This document shows, piece after piece, positions 1 through 8,470 of a DNA stretch of 64,000 bases. A model generated the notes under the pieces. The model did not search any database and was not told where the DNA came from. It saw only the letters and a program-made list of their open reading frames with translations. Both the position numbers and the translations under genes were made by a program. Within the stretch, counting starts at the first letter, position 1, and every line of letters begins with the position of its first letter. The DNA is from Halorussus amylolyticus (lineage in GTDB: Archaea; Halobacteriota; Halobacteria; Halobacteriales; Haladaptataceae): contig NZ_ML974132.1 of assembly GCF_004143485.2 (NCBI RefSeq), forward strand, positions 1 to 64,000, in the 5' to 3' direction.

Positions 1-351
1 CGCCCGGCCGCGCTCGCCGACGCGCTCGGAACGACTGTCGTCGTCTTCGGCGGGGGGACCGTCGTGCTGTTCGTCTCGCTGACGTTCGCGTATCTCCTGC
101 CCGCGGCGCTCGTCGAGGTGGCGCGGCGCGGGACGCTCCGCGCCGCGCTGGAGTTCGGTGCGCTCGGGCGGACCGCCTTCGACGCGGGCTACCTCCTCGC
201 GTGGGCGGCGGCGCTGGCGCTCGCGGGTCTCTCGGGCGCGCTTTTCGGTGCGCTCGCGGTGCTCGGCCGTCCCGGTGAAGTGGTCGCGCTCGGGGTCGCG
301 GTCTACGCGGCCGTCGCCGTCGCGCGCTTGACGGGACGCGCCGCGAGATAG
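1..351 (+). CDS. C-terminal part of a multi-pass membrane protein (DUF4013-like)
   Basis: The reading frame is open from the first base, so the gene begins before the window; about 116 residues remain. They contain two or three hydrophobic segments rich in Ala, Leu and Val, with a short Arg-rich tail. The pattern (a hydrophobic helix followed by a VEVARRGTLRAALEFG-type amphipathic stretch) resembles the haloarchaeal DUF4013 membrane family, whose role is unknown. It converges on the chemotaxis transducer 12 nt downstream. The family assignment is from memory and tentative; that it is a membrane protein is clear. Confidence 0.6.
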   Translation, partial: RPAALADALGTTVVVFGGGTVVLFVSLTFAYLLPAALVEVARRGTLRAALEFGALGRTAFDAGYLLAWAAALALAGLSGALFGALAVLGRPGEVVALGVAVYAAVAVARLTGRAAR

Positions 352-363
352 CCGAATCGCGAG

Positions 364-1989
364 CTACTCGATTTCCGCAGCCTCGTCCTCGCCGAGTCGG
401 AAGTCGGCGAGCATCTCCTGAAGGGTGTCGGACGTGCCGGTGACTTCGGAGGCGGCGTCGGCGACCTCCTCGGCCGCGTCGGTCTGCTGGTCGAGACCCG
501 CCGCAATTTCCTCGATTCCGGCGCTGACCTCGCCGCTCGCGTCCGAGACGTCCTCGACCAACTGCGACACCTCCTCGGCGTTGGCGGCCTGGTCGTTGGT
601 CGCGTGGCGTATCTCTTCGAGACCCTCGCTGGTCTCTCGGACCGCGGCCTCTATCGTCTCGATGTGTTCGACCACCGTCCGGACCGCCCCGACCCCGGTC
701 TTGACCTGTCGGTTGCTCTCCTCGATGGTGTCGGCGGTCTCGCCGATACCGTCTTTGAGTCGGTCGAGCGAGTCGGAAATCTCCTCGACCGCCTCCTTCG
801 ACTCCTCGGCGAGCGACTTGACCTCGTTTGCGACCACCTGAAAGCCCGCGCCGTCGCCGTCGGCCCGGGCGGCCTCGATGTTGGCGTTGAGCGCGAGCAG
901 ATTCGTCTGGTCGGCGATATCGGCTATCATCTCGGTCATCCGGTCGATGGTCTCCATCCGGTCCTGGAGGTCGTCTATCATCTCGATGTTGCGCTCGGAG
1001 GCGTCGCTCGCCGCGTCGATGGTCTCGATGGCGTCGTCCGCGGTTTCGGTGCCCTCGCGCGCTCGCTCGGCGGCCTCGCCCGACCGGGCGTCTATCTCCT
1101 GGACCGTCGCGGTTATCTCCTCGACCGACGCCGAGAGGTCGGCGACGTTCTCCTCGGCGCGTATCGCGCGGTCGGCCTGCCGTTCGGCGACGCTGGCGAC
1201 TTCGGTGCTCGACTCGTTGATGTCGGAGATGGCTTCGGTGGCTTCGTCGCTCGTCGAATGCATCTCCGCGCCGATGGCGGCGAGTTCGTCGGACTGCTGG
1301 CGAGTCCGCCACAGGACTCCCCGGAGATACCGGACCGCGTCGCCGAGGTCTTCGGCCATCGAGTCGTACTCGGCGTAGACGTTGTCGATGGCTTCGAAGT
1401 GCTCGTCGGGTTCGGGAATCGAGGGGTCCACCGTGAGGTCGCCGTCGCTCAGGCGCGCGAGACTCGATTCGAGTTCGGCCACGACCGTCTCCTGATACGC
1501 TTCGAGTATCTCCTCGCGCTGCCGGAGTTCGACTCGCTCGGTGATGTCGCGGTTGATTTCGAGCGCGCCCACGATTCCGCCCGCGTCGTCGTAGAGTGGC
1601 ATGACGCTCCTGCTGACCGGCACCTCGCCGCTCTCGACCTCGATGGTGTCTTCGAGGTTCTGAACCGGGTCGCCGGTGTCGAGTACCTCGCGCATCACTG
1701 AGTTGTCGGCTTCCTCGAGGTCGAACAGGCAGACGCCGATGAGGTCGTCGCGGGTCTTCTCGAAGAGGTCGAGCGCCTCGTCGTTGATGCGGTCGATGGT
1801 CCCCTCCCCGTCCACCGTGAAGATTGGATAGCCGAGACCGTCGAGGACGCTCTGGACCACGGATTCGGCCGTGGATTTCCCGGCGGTCGCGGTGTCGTCC
1901 GTCGCTTCTCGGTCGCGTCGTCCGGCGGTTTCTGCGCGGGCGTCGGTTTCCGCGCTCAGACCGACGATTCCAGCGAGCGATTCCAGCAT
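364..1989 (-). CDS. Soluble methyl-accepting chemotaxis transducer with PAS domain
   Basis: A 541-residue haloarchaeal transducer (Htr type) that relays a sensory signal to CheA/CheW and the archaellum. Residues about 45-155 form a PAS domain (ending [15 protein letters not shown]), followed by a coiled-coil linker and a long MCP signalling domain at about 230-520. The conserved hairpin tip [19 protein letters not shown] is visible, as are flanking Glu/Gln-rich heptads suitable for methylation. No transmembrane segment is present, so it should sense a cytoplasmic cue, possibly redox or a bound ligand through PAS. No che gene is nearby. The ATG lies just below an AT-rich promoter stretch (about 2010-2050). 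Confidence 0.9.
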   Translation of the reverse strand: MLESLAGIVGLSAETDARAETAGRRDREATDDTATAGKSTAESVVQSVLDGLGYPIFTVDGEGTIDRINDEALDLFEKTRDDLIGVCLFDLEEADNSVMREVLDTGDPVQNLEDTIEVESGEVPVSRSVMPLYDDAGGIVGALEINRDITERVELRQREEILEAYQETVVAELESSLARLSDGDLTVDPSIPEPDEHFEAIDNVYAEYDSMAEDLGDAVRYLRGVLWRTRQQSDELAAIGAEMHSTSDEATEAISDINESSTEVASVAERQADRAIRAEENVADLSASVEEITATVQEIDARSGEAAERAREGTETADDAIETIDAASDASERNIEMIDDLQDRMETIDRMTEMIADIADQTNLLALNANIEAARADGDGAGFQVVANEVKSLAEESKEAVEEISDSLDRLKDGIGETADTIEESNRQVKTGVGAVRTVVEHIETIEAAVRETSEGLEEIRHATNDQAANAEEVSQLVEDVSDASGEVSAGIEEIAAGLDQQTDAAEEVADAASEVTGTSDTLQEMLADFRLGEDEAAEIE

Positions 1990-2144
1990 ATCTTGGCACT
2001 CTCCCGCATAGGTACATAAATATGAGTTCTATTATTTTCCCTGATAACGCGGGTGACGTTCTTTCGAAGTGGGCGGTGTTCAAATTCCACACCATCTCAT
2101 CTGAACGTGTACATTCGTAGAAACGTAGATTCTCGTGAGCCGAC

Positions 2145-2201
2145 CAGTCGGCCGCGAATCGGCTCTTAGTTGACCGGATTCGGCTCCCAGTCGGCCGCGA
2201 A
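2145..2201. repeat. Short direct repeat upstream of the transducer gene
   Basis: The 14-mer cagtcggccgcgaa occurs at 2145-2158 and again at 2188-2201 (43-nt period) in the 230-nt gap between the transducer and the HD-hydrolase gene. It could be a regulator site or slippage; the sequence does not decide. Confidence 0.45.
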
Positions 2202-2219
2202 CCGGCCCTCAATCGGCGG

Positions 2220-2903
2220 CTACTCGTCTCTCGGTAGCTCCTCACCGAACCACTCGCGCTCGAACCGCTCCACGAACGCCGTCAAGAAGTCGTGGCGGTC
2301 CGCGGCGAGTTCGCGGGCGGCGTCGGTGTGCATCTCGTCTTCGAGTTCGAGGAGTTTGTCGTAACAGTGGCCGATGCCCGAGGGTCCGTCGCCGTCGGGG
2401 TCCCAGAGGGGGTTGCCGTAGACTCCCGTGAACGCGAAGTTCCGGGCGATACCGACCGCGCCGATTGCGTCGAGGTTGTCGGCATCCCGGAGGATTTCAG
2501 CCTCGACGGATTCGGCCGGGCGTTCGACGCCGCGGTAGTCGTATTCGTCGTGGACCTCGACGCAGTGGAGGACCGCGGGAATCTTCGCCTCGGGGAAGCC
2601 CGCGCGTTCGAGGACGGTCCGGACCTCGGGGAGCGATTCCTCGGGGTGGACCGCCTCGGTTCCGTTCATCGCGCGGTGGACGTCGTGGGTGAGCGCGGCC
2701 GCGCCCACCACCTCCCGGTCGGCACCTTCGATTTCGGCGAGTCTCGTTGCGAGGTCGAACACGCGTCTCGCGTGGTCCATGTCGTGGCCCGAGGCGTCGT
2801 CGCCGAGCCACGACTCCATCTCGGCGGCCACGGCTCGAAACAGGGGTGTGTCGGCGAACTCGTAGTCGTCGCTCGAAGTCGCGTCGGGGTTCGATTTCGG
2901 CAT
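2220..2903 (-). CDS. HD-domain phosphohydrolase
   Basis: A 227-residue protein of the YedJ/YpgQ-like HD superfamily. The metal-binding pattern is complete: His in HDMDHARRVF, HD in ALTHDVHRA, and Asp in RDADNLDAIG. The family hydrolyses phosphomonoesters or nucleotides with a divalent metal in the cytoplasm; the substrate cannot be read from the sequence. It stands alone on the minus strand. Its stop lies in a short repeat-containing gap and its ATG sits 54 nt from the stop of the next minus-strand gene, so co-transcription with that gene is possible. Confidence 0.85.
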   Translation of the reverse strand: MPKSNPDATSSDDYEFADTPLFRAVAAEMESWLGDDASGHDMDHARRVFDLATRLAEIEGADREVVGAAALTHDVHRAMNGTEAVHPEESLPEVRTVLERAGFPEAKIPAVLHCVEVHDEYDYRGVERPAESVEAEILRDADNLDAIGAVGIARNFAFTGVYGNPLWDPDGDGPSGIGHCYDKLLELEDEMHTDAARELAADRHDFLTAFVERFEREWFGEELPRDE

Positions 2904-2957
2904 GGAGGGTCTCGTTTCGAGTGACGGAAGGCGCGAAAATGTATCTTTCCCCGCAAG

Positions 2958-3767
2958 TCAGAGCGGGAGTCCGACGCCGAGGCTGGCGACCAGCAGGCCG
3001 ACGCCGACGAGCGCGAGAATCGCGCCGACGGGAATCCGCCAGACGCCGAACTTCCTGGACCGGACGAGGTCCTCCTCGGGGCGGTCCGAAATCAGGAACA
3101 TCGGCTCCTCGCGCTCGTCGGCTTTTCGAATCTCCATGTGCTCGGGCTTGGTCGGGCCGACCAAATCGCCCTCCGGGTGGACGGTACCGTAGACGTACAC
3201 CTCTTCGCCGGGCTTGATGAGGTGATGGTGGTACTTCCGGTCGCCCTCCTGTTGGCCCCAGTCGAGCGCCTCGATGAGCGGGCGGTCGGACGCGCCGGGC
3301 GTCGAGTCGGAGGCGAGGAACTTCCGGATGGGCTTTGGCGGGTCGTCGGGACCGCCGACTTCGATGGTGGCCTCTGCGCCCTCGTCGATGTCGAACTCCG
3401 CGCCGCCGGGCCGGACCACTATCGAGGCGGTGTCGTCCTCGACCTCGAACGCCGACACCGACACGCTCCCGCTCCCCTCGGTGCGCCAACTGGAGTGCTT
3501 GCCACCCTCGTCCCACTCCTCTATCTCCCACGTCGCCGCGAGACACGTCTCGTCGGTGAACGGCGCGCGGAGCGTCTCGCCGTCGATGGGCTTTGCGGTC
3601 CCGGTTATCTCGGCCGGGCCGAGGTCGAGATTCCAGATGTCCTCTGTCGGCGTCTCTTCAATCAGTTTCCGCTGTCTGTGGAGGGTCAGCCCGCGGTAGC
3701 ACAGCCACGCGCCGACGCCGACTGCGGCGAGCGAGAGGACGGTCCAAATCAGGGTTTCGGAGGGCAT
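2958..3767 (-). CDS. GIDE-domain membrane protein (annotated elsewhere as E3-ligase-like)
   Basis: A 269-residue protein with an N-terminal transmembrane helix (about residues 5-25), a soluble central region resembling the GIDE/BAM domain of mitochondrial MULAN-type proteins, and a C-terminal transmembrane helix (about 245-265). There is no RING finger or Cys/His cluster, so ubiquitin ligase activity should not be assumed. I start it at the ATG at 3767, because the same frame stays open far upstream but there runs antisense to the MBL hydrolase gene. It is divergent from that hydrolase with a 114-nt shared promoter region. The function of the archaeal family is unknown. Confidence 0.75.
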   Translation of the reverse strand: MPSETLIWTVLSLAAVGVGAWLCYRGLTLHRQRKLIEETPTEDIWNLDLGPAEITGTAKPIDGETLRAPFTDETCLAATWEIEEWDEGGKHSSWRTEGSGSVSVSAFEVEDDTASIVVRPGGAEFDIDEGAEATIEVGGPDDPPKPIRKFLASDSTPGASDRPLIEALDWGQQEGDRKYHHHLIKPGEEVYVYGTVHPEGDLVGPTKPEHMEIRKADEREEPMFLISDRPEEDLVRSRKFGVWRIPVGAILALVGVGLLVASLGVGLPL

Positions 3768-3881
3768 GCGTTCGTCTGGCGAACCGTATTCGAGCGTCGA
3801 ATAATTGACGGTTTTTGACGCTTCCGATACGCTCCGCCCGGTCCCAAAGCCGTTATCACCCTCCGGACCGGGGGTTCGCAC

Positions 3882-4619
3882 ATGCGAGTCACGTTTCTCG
3901 GAACCGGAAGCGCGATGCCGACCGGCGAGCGCTACCAGACCGGCCTCCTCCTCGAAGACGGGGAACGCCGACTCCTCGTGGACTGCGGGAGCGGCGTCCT
4001 CCACCGCCTCCAGCAGTCGGGCGTCGGCTACGAAGCCGTCTCGTCGGTCCTGCTGACCCACCACCACCTCGACCACGTCTCGGACCTGCTCGCCCTCCTG
4101 AAAGCCCGATGGCTCGCGGGCGAAGAACACCTCGAAGTCGTGGGCCCCGAGGGGACCAAAGACCTCCTCGACGGCCTGCTCGACGTTCACGACTACCTCG
4201 ACGGCCGGGTAGACCTCCAGGTCCGGGAGGTCGGCGAACACGCGTTCGAGGTCGCCGGATTCGACGTGGAGGGGTTCGAGACCCGCCACTCGATGCCGTC
4301 GCTCGCCTACCGGTTCGGGGAGCAGTTCGCCTTCAGCGGCGACACCGCGGCGTTCGAAGGCCTCGCGAACTTCGCCGACGGGTGCGACGTGCTGCTCCAC
4401 GACTGTTCGTTCCCAGACGAGGTAGACGTTGAAAACCACCCGACGCCGACCCAACTGGGTCGGGCGCTCGGTGACTCCGGTACCGACATCGGGACGGTGT
4501 TCCTGACCCATCTCTACCCCCACACCGACGGCCGCCACGAGGACATGCTGGAATCCATCGGGGCGGGGTACGACGGTCCCGTGAGATTCGCGGCCGATTT
4601 GCAGACCGTCGAACTGTAA
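3882..4619 (+). CDS. Metallo-beta-lactamase fold hydrolase, RNase Z-like
   Basis: 245 residues. It opens with the RNase Z-type strand MRVTFLGTGSAMP and carries the zinc motif HxHxDH at residues 60-65 (THHHLDH). Later metal ligands are in SFSGDTAAF and FLTHLYPHTD. The length is short of canonical tRNase Z, and the flexible exosite arm is not obvious, so it is more likely a general phosphodiesterase/hydrolase relative than the tRNA 3'-processing enzyme itself. It acts in the cytoplasm. It is divergent from the GIDE-domain gene. Confidence 0.82.
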   Translation: MRVTFLGTGSAMPTGERYQTGLLLEDGERRLLVDCGSGVLHRLQQSGVGYEAVSSVLLTHHHLDHVSDLLALLKARWLAGEEHLEVVGPEGTKDLLDGLLDVHDYLDGRVDLQVREVGEHAFEVAGFDVEGFETRHSMPSLAYRFGEQFAFSGDTAAFEGLANFADGCDVLLHDCSFPDEVDVENHPTPTQLGRALGDSGTDIGTVFLTHLYPHTDGRHEDMLESIGAGYDGPVRFAADLQTVEL

Positions 4620-4693
4620 CGGCGTTCGGCCGGACTCTGATGGCGTTTTCACCTCGGACCGTTTTGCTTCTCGGACAGTTCGGACTGTTCTGT

Positions 4694-4742
4694 TTCGGGC
4701 CGAGAGCGTTTTCGGTCGAGCGGGGTTCGGGCCGAGAGCGTT
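4694..4742. repeat. 17-nt direct repeat in a promoter region
   Basis: The sequence ttcgggccgagagcgtt is present at 4694-4710 and 4726-4742, 32 nt apart, just upstream of the small gene starting at 4778. It may be a duplicated regulator or promoter element; the second copy runs into ttattcg, a possible TATA region for that gene. Confidence 0.5.
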
Positions 4743-4777
4743 ATTCGCGTCGGCGTGGTAGCCCCGGTGACACACCC

Positions 4778-5032
4778 ATGCCACTCATCCGTTTCGAGAC
4801 CGCCGACACCACCGAACGAACCCAAATCGGCGAGGGACTCGTCCGATTCGCGGTGCAGGCCGGGCGACTCGAAACCGGCCGCGACGAGGGGCGATACTTC
4901 CTCCAGCACGCCGACGGTTGCGGCGAGAGCGGCGAGCGACTCGCGCCGGGCGACCCCTTCTTTTTCGACACCGAGACGGGCGAGATTCTGTGCGACGAAC
5001 ACGGTCGAACGCGCGAGGAGACCGACCGATGA
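4778..5032 (+). CDS. Small conserved haloarchaeal protein of unknown function
   Basis: 84 residues starting MPLIRFETADTTERTQIGEG. It is acidic, without a signal peptide or membrane segment. It contains three Cys/His-bearing spots (QHADGCGES, EILCDEHG) that could bind metal. The frame is open further upstream, but the ATG at 4778 is chosen because it follows an AT-containing promoter patch and gives the usual haloarchaeal start. Its stop overlaps the next start by 4 nt (ATGA), so the two are translationally coupled. I do not recognise the family. Confidence 0.65.
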   Translation: MPLIRFETADTTERTQIGEGLVRFAVQAGRLETGRDEGRYFLQHADGCGESGERLAPGDPFFFDTETGEILCDEHGRTREETDR

Positions 5033-5238
5033 GGGCGCTTCGGCTCCTCGCAATCGGTCTCGGACTGGCGGAACTCCTCGCGCCGAGACGCGTCATCGAC
5101 GCGGCGACTCGGCTGGCCTACGAGTCGCCCGAGGAGTTCGCGGTGAAGCCGTGGGTCGTGACCGCGGTTCGAATCGAGGGGCTGGCGTTTCTCGGTCTCG
5201 CGGCGTGGCTGACTCGGAGAGCGACGGGCGACGAGTGA
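5029..5238 (+). CDS. Small two-helix membrane protein
   Basis: 69 residues with two hydrophobic segments (residues about 4-14 and 43-62) separated by an amphipathic stretch (VIDAATRLAYESPEEF). It overlaps the preceding gene by 4 nt and is almost certainly co-translated with it. The function is unknown; the pair may act together at the membrane. Confidence 0.6.
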   Translation: MRALRLLAIGLGLAELLAPRRVIDAATRLAYESPEEFAVKPWVVTAVRIEGLAFLGLAAWLTRRATGDE

Positions 5239-5312
5239 GGGCCGGACTCGCTGCGGACGAAGTCGGCACCTAAAGCGTTTTACCGCGCGACCGATTAGTT
5301 CGACCCACGAAC

Positions 5313-5924
5313 ATGGTGAAACGGGTCCTACTCGCGCTCCTGCTCATCCCCTTCCTCGACGCGCTGTTCCTCGTCTACGTCGCGACGCAGCTCGGCGGCC
5401 CGCTCACGGTCGCGCTCGTGGTGCTGACCGCGCTCCTCGGGATGCTGTTCGTCCGCGCGGAGGGCCGTCACACCGTCCGAAAGCTCCAGCGCAACCTCGC
5501 GAAGGGCGAGGTGCCGACCGACGAACTCACCGACGGCGCGCTCCTCATCGCGGCGGGCGCGTTCCTGCTCACGCCGGGTCTCGTGACCGACACCGTGGGC
5601 TTCCTGCTCGCGTTCCCGCCCTCGCGAATCCTCGCCCGCGAGGCGGTCCAGCGGTGGGTCGTCGAACCCTACCTCGAAAAGAAGACCGGCGGATTCGCCA
5701 CGGGCAACGTCTACACCTTCGGTTTCCCGAACCCCGACGACGCCAGCGGCGGCGCGACCGGTCCGGGTCCGAGCGCGGGACCGAACTTCGGCGGGTCGGC
5801 CGACGCGAGCGATTCGGCCGCTGACGCGACCGGTTCGGGTCGGTCGAGCGCGAGCGACGACACCGTTCGGATGGACGACGACGCCTACGACATCGAGTTC
5901 GACGACGAGACCGACCGCGACTGA
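5313..5924 (+). CDS. fxsA: FxsA family membrane protein
   Basis: 203 residues. The first 130 match the FxsA family: a helix with LIPFLDALFLVYVATQLGG, a second with ALVVLTALLGMLFV, then the conserved GALLIAAGAFLLTPGLVTD and FLLAFPPSR. In E. coli FxsA moderates exclusion of phage T7 by the F plasmid; in archaea the role is unknown. The last 70 residues are an acidic, low-complexity cytoplasmic tail that bacterial members lack. A TATA-like ctaaagcgtttta sits before the start (about 5272-5284). Confidence 0.85.
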   Translation: MVKRVLLALLLIPFLDALFLVYVATQLGGPLTVALVVLTALLGMLFVRAEGRHTVRKLQRNLAKGEVPTDELTDGALLIAAGAFLLTPGLVTDTVGFLLAFPPSRILAREAVQRWVVEPYLEKKTGGFATGNVYTFGFPNPDDASGGATGPGPSAGPNFGGSADASDSAADATGSGRSSASDDTVRMDDDAYDIEFDDETDRD

Positions 5925-6025
5925 GGGCGGGACTCGCCCGCCGAACCGCGCGACGGCGACCGGAATTTCGGTTCGAAAGGAAACGCTTAAAGGTCCAACC
6001 GCGCAATCATCGAATGCGCTCAATT

Positions 6026-6099
6026 GGGCCAATAGCTCAATCAGGTTGAGCGCTCGGCTGATAACCGGGAGGTTCGCGGTTCAAATCCGCGTTGGCCCA
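6026..6099 (+). tRNA. tRNA-Ile (GAU)
   Basis: A full cloverleaf: acceptor stem GGGCCAA/TTGGCCC, D-stem GCTC/GAGC, anticodon stem CTCGG/CCGGG with loop CTGATAA (anticodon GAT at 6060-6062), T-stem CGCGG/CCGCG with loop TTCAAAT, and discriminator A at 6099. CCA is not encoded and no intron is seen. A TATA-like cgcttaaagg lies about 40 nt upstream. The gene borders a lower-GC accessory patch, and such genes often serve as integration sites. Confidence 0.97.
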
Positions 6100-6348
6100 T
6101 CCCAATTCCGGGCGGTTTTTCACCGCCCGAACCGGGGCGTACCCCTCCCCAGCCACTTAATCTCGGCACTTAACACCCCGACAGAACCGGGTGTTTTTCG
6201 GAGAGTCCACCCGGAAAACGAACGCCTCCCCGCGCACTCTAACGTTTCCCATAGCCGGAGGTGGCGTCTGTGATTGCCGTCGAAACCGCCTCAGAGCGGT
6301 CCACCTGCGATTTCTGTGGGCGCACGTCACCCCGAAAATCCATCTGTT
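6100..6348. other. Gap after tRNA-Ile with a possible zinc-finger gene remnant
   Basis: No convincing gene. A 30-residue open frame on the + strand (about 6262-6357) starting at a GTG encodes TCDFCGRTSPRKSICFR near its end, which looks like the relic of a small zinc-ribbon protein. The rest is AT-richer than the neighbourhood and shows no tRNA or clear hairpin. Confidence 0.3.
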
Positions 6349-7002
6349 TCAGGTGAACTGCCTAATGAGTCGTACTTCTGCCTTTTGCAGATGGTTCGAG
6401 GCAGTACTCGTTGCACAGTCGAGAACTTCGGCTACGTCTGCGACACTTCCAGTACGGGGATGCTCGTAGTACCCAACCTTCACCGCCGCTTGAAGCGCCT
6501 CACGTTGTCGGGCAGTGAGATTGACAGCAGGGATGCCCGGCCGAGCATCGTACTCGCCGACCTCAGACACCTCTGTAGTAATTTCTTCAGGTAGCCTGTC
6601 GAGAACTCCCCCTAGGGCTTCAGGTTCGCCGACGATATCGAAGTCTACTCTCCCGTTCGGCCGATAGGCGAGTGGTGGTACAAGAACCACGGACGGCTGT
6701 TCGAACGCTGTACGGAAGCGCTTGAATACATCTTTCTCACGCTCTCGAACGTATGCGTAGAACGAATTATCCTCGACGGGTGTGATATCGTAGTCGACTG
6801 TCGGCTTTGCACTGGCAATGTGCTGTTCGTATCGCTTTCGATCTCCGATAATATAAAACAGCGTGTGGACAATGTCACCCTCGCCCAGTAAGTTCCACGT
6901 GACGAGCCAACTGCGCTCAAGAGCCTCAGAATCGGTCAGAAGTCGCTGCATCGGATGTTGGACTTCCCGTTCGTACTGCAGTGACAGATGGAGGTATTTC
7001 AT
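6349..7002 (-). CDS. HTH_10 (Bat-type) transcription regulator
   Basis: 217 residues. The C-terminus (about 160-215) is the bacterio-opsin-activator type HTH: LTARQREALQAAVKVGYYEH, then VADVAEVLDCATSTASNHL. The N-terminal 150 residues match the usual ligand-sensing half of small Bat-like regulators. It is divergent from the hydrolase at 7088 and likely controls it. A TATA box on the minus strand at 7026-7034 sits 24-32 nt before the ATG, fitting a leaderless transcript. Codon use is less GC-biased than in neighbours, suggesting acquired DNA next to tRNA-Ile. Confidence 0.88.
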   Translation of the reverse strand: MKYLHLSLQYEREVQHPMQRLLTDSEALERSWLVTWNLLGEGDIVHTLFYIIGDRKRYEQHIASAKPTVDYDITPVEDNSFYAYVREREKDVFKRFRTAFEQPSVVLVPPLAYRPNGRVDFDIVGEPEALGGVLDRLPEEITTEVSEVGEYDARPGIPAVNLTARQREALQAAVKVGYYEHPRTGSVADVAEVLDCATSTASNHLQKAEVRLIRQFT

Positions 7003-7025
7003 AGGTAGTGCACCGACCGCCTCGC

Positions 7026-7034
7026 TTTTAAATA
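7026..7034 (-). promoter_or_regulatory. TATA box of the HTH_10 regulator gene
   Basis: On the minus strand this reads tatttaaaa, centred about 28 nt before the ATG at 7002, the expected spacing for a leaderless haloarchaeal transcript. It is the only strong TATA in the 85-nt divergent region, so the hydrolase promoter on the other strand is less clear. Confidence 0.6.
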
Positions 7035-7087
7035 CACTAGAACATCCGACAACGATTGAATCCGGTTACGGCCCTAACCCGCAACTG

Positions 7088-7993
7088 ATGGCAGTCACAG
7101 AAGCACCCACGGACACAAATGCATCGTTACTTGATGCACACGGTCTCGAATCCTCCTACCGCAAAATTAACGACTTGAAGTTACACGTCGCGGCCGCGGG
7201 CGACCCCGAGGGTCCACTGGTCGTCCTTCTGCACGGCCATCCCGATTTCTGGTACGGCTGGCGTGACCAGATCGGACCGCTCGTTGACGCTGGCTTCCGT
7301 GTGGTCGTCCCAGACCAGCGTGGTTGTAATTTGAGTGACGCCCCTGATGGTATCGATGCGTATCAACTTTCGAATCTAACAGCTGATGTCTGTGAACTGA
7401 TCCACAGCGAGGACCGAACGTCAGCCCACGTCGTTGGGCACGATTTTGGTGGCTTTGTCGCTTGGAACATCGCCCTCCGGCACCCGTCCATGGTCAATCA
7501 CCTCGGGATCTTGAACGTCCCCCATCCGACGGTCTATGGAGAGACCCTACGCTCGAGTCCCCAACAGATCATTCGGAGCTGGTACGTGTGGTTTTATCAG
7601 GTCCCGAAGCTCCCCGAGTGGCTCCTTCGCCGGAACGATATGGATAACATGGTTGACTCTCTCAAAATCACGTCAAATGAAGGTACATTCGACAATGAAA
7701 CGATTGAGCGCTACAAGACGGCCTGGAAAAACACCGGCATCGAACCAAGGATCAACTGGTATCGTGGGTTCCGTCGGTCAGACAGCCCTCCGCGCGACAC
7801 TGTCACCCAGCCAACGCTGATTTGCTGGGGCGAAGATGACATCGCTCTTCGCCCTTCGATGGCTGAAGAGAGCCTCCACTACTGCGAGGATGGGAAACTT
7901 CGAATGTTCCCCAATACGTCACACTGGGTCCATCACGAGCGTGAAGAGGTAACTGACGAGCTAGTCCGGCATCTCACGCGGACCTCATCGTAG
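7088..7993 (+). CDS. Alpha/beta hydrolase, epoxide hydrolase-like
   Basis: 301 residues. Features of the soluble epoxide hydrolase/haloalkane dehalogenase group: oxyanion motif HGHPDFWYGW, nucleophile elbow GHDFGGFVAW (nucleophile Asp in HDFGG), a cap domain with Tyr residues, acid Asp in CWGEDDIALRP, and catalytic His in NTSHWVHHE. It would open epoxides or hydrolyse related electrophiles in the cytoplasm. I start at the ATG at 7088; the frame is open upstream across the divergent promoter. It pairs with the HTH_10 regulator in a low-GC patch. Confidence 0.88.
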   Translation: MAVTEAPTDTNASLLDAHGLESSYRKINDLKLHVAAAGDPEGPLVVLLHGHPDFWYGWRDQIGPLVDAGFRVVVPDQRGCNLSDAPDGIDAYQLSNLTADVCELIHSEDRTSAHVVGHDFGGFVAWNIALRHPSMVNHLGILNVPHPTVYGETLRSSPQQIIRSWYVWFYQVPKLPEWLLRRNDMDNMVDSLKITSNEGTFDNETIERYKTAWKNTGIEPRINWYRGFRRSDSPPRDTVTQPTLICWGEDDIALRPSMAEESLHYCEDGKLRMFPNTSHWVHHEREEVTDELVRHLTRTSS

Positions 7994-8470
7994 GTGTCGC
8001 ACAGAGTCCTCAAATTTTCATCCGAGTTTTATCCGAGTTTCACCCGAGTCACATCCGTTCGATGGCCAAGTTACAGATGTGTTGTGAGGGATGAAGAGAC
8101 CGCAATACTGCAGTAGCTTCTGCAGATCTGTGATGAGACGCACAGACGAGAGTTTCGGCCTGAGATTCTCGCGACCGACGAGGTGCCGGTCGAGTACGAG
8201 GCCGCGGAGTTGTCGGTCGAGACGGTGGACGAGTAAGGCCGGTTCGAGTATTCTATTTGATTATCTTGGAGTATCATATGGGGAAGGAGTCTGTCTCAAG
8301 TAGTGACTATTAGCGCGTTCGTATTCGTTGGAATCATCCAGCACGCGAAAGCGAAGGGTGAGAAGTAGTCCAGTGCGCGATCTATTATTTTCCGAGTCGA
8401 GACCGACAGCGACGATTCGGCCCCGACCAAGAGCGAAAGTTGATTAACGGAGGATACTAAACTCGGGGTA
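7994..8470. other. Decayed intergenic stretch before the DUF106 gene
   Basis: 477 nt without an intact gene. The first part has a run of near-repeats of the type catccgagttttatccgagtt (about 8021-8052). A gene relic lies at 8117-8236. The last 20 nt before 8471 carry ggaggatactaaact, a candidate promoter or ribosome-binding region for the DUF106 gene. The base composition is lower in GC than the flanking core genes. Confidence 0.5.
8117..8236 (+). pseudogene. Possible 3' remnant of an unidentified gene
   Basis: An open frame of 39 codons without a start, preceded by an in-frame stop at 8114, ending in taa. It encodes DETHRREFRPEILATDEV and an acidic tail (AAELSVETVDE) with haloarchaeal composition, so it looks like the end of a once-longer gene. 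I do not recognise the family. Confidence 0.3.

Noticed and set aside
604-1701. 365-codon open frame antisense to the chemotaxis transducer
   Set aside because: GC-rich third positions create long open antisense frames; the product is a Gly/Val/Leu-rich string with no domain, while the opposite strand encodes a clear PAS-MCP protein.
2958-3767. E3 ubiquitin ligase
   Set aside because: No RING or other Cys/His cluster is present, so the name used for the family should not be read as activity.
3768-4784. N-terminal extension of the GIDE-domain protein
   Set aside because: The extension overlaps the clear MBL hydrolase on the other strand and has no membrane or known domain; the ATG at 3767 begins with a good signal-anchor helix.
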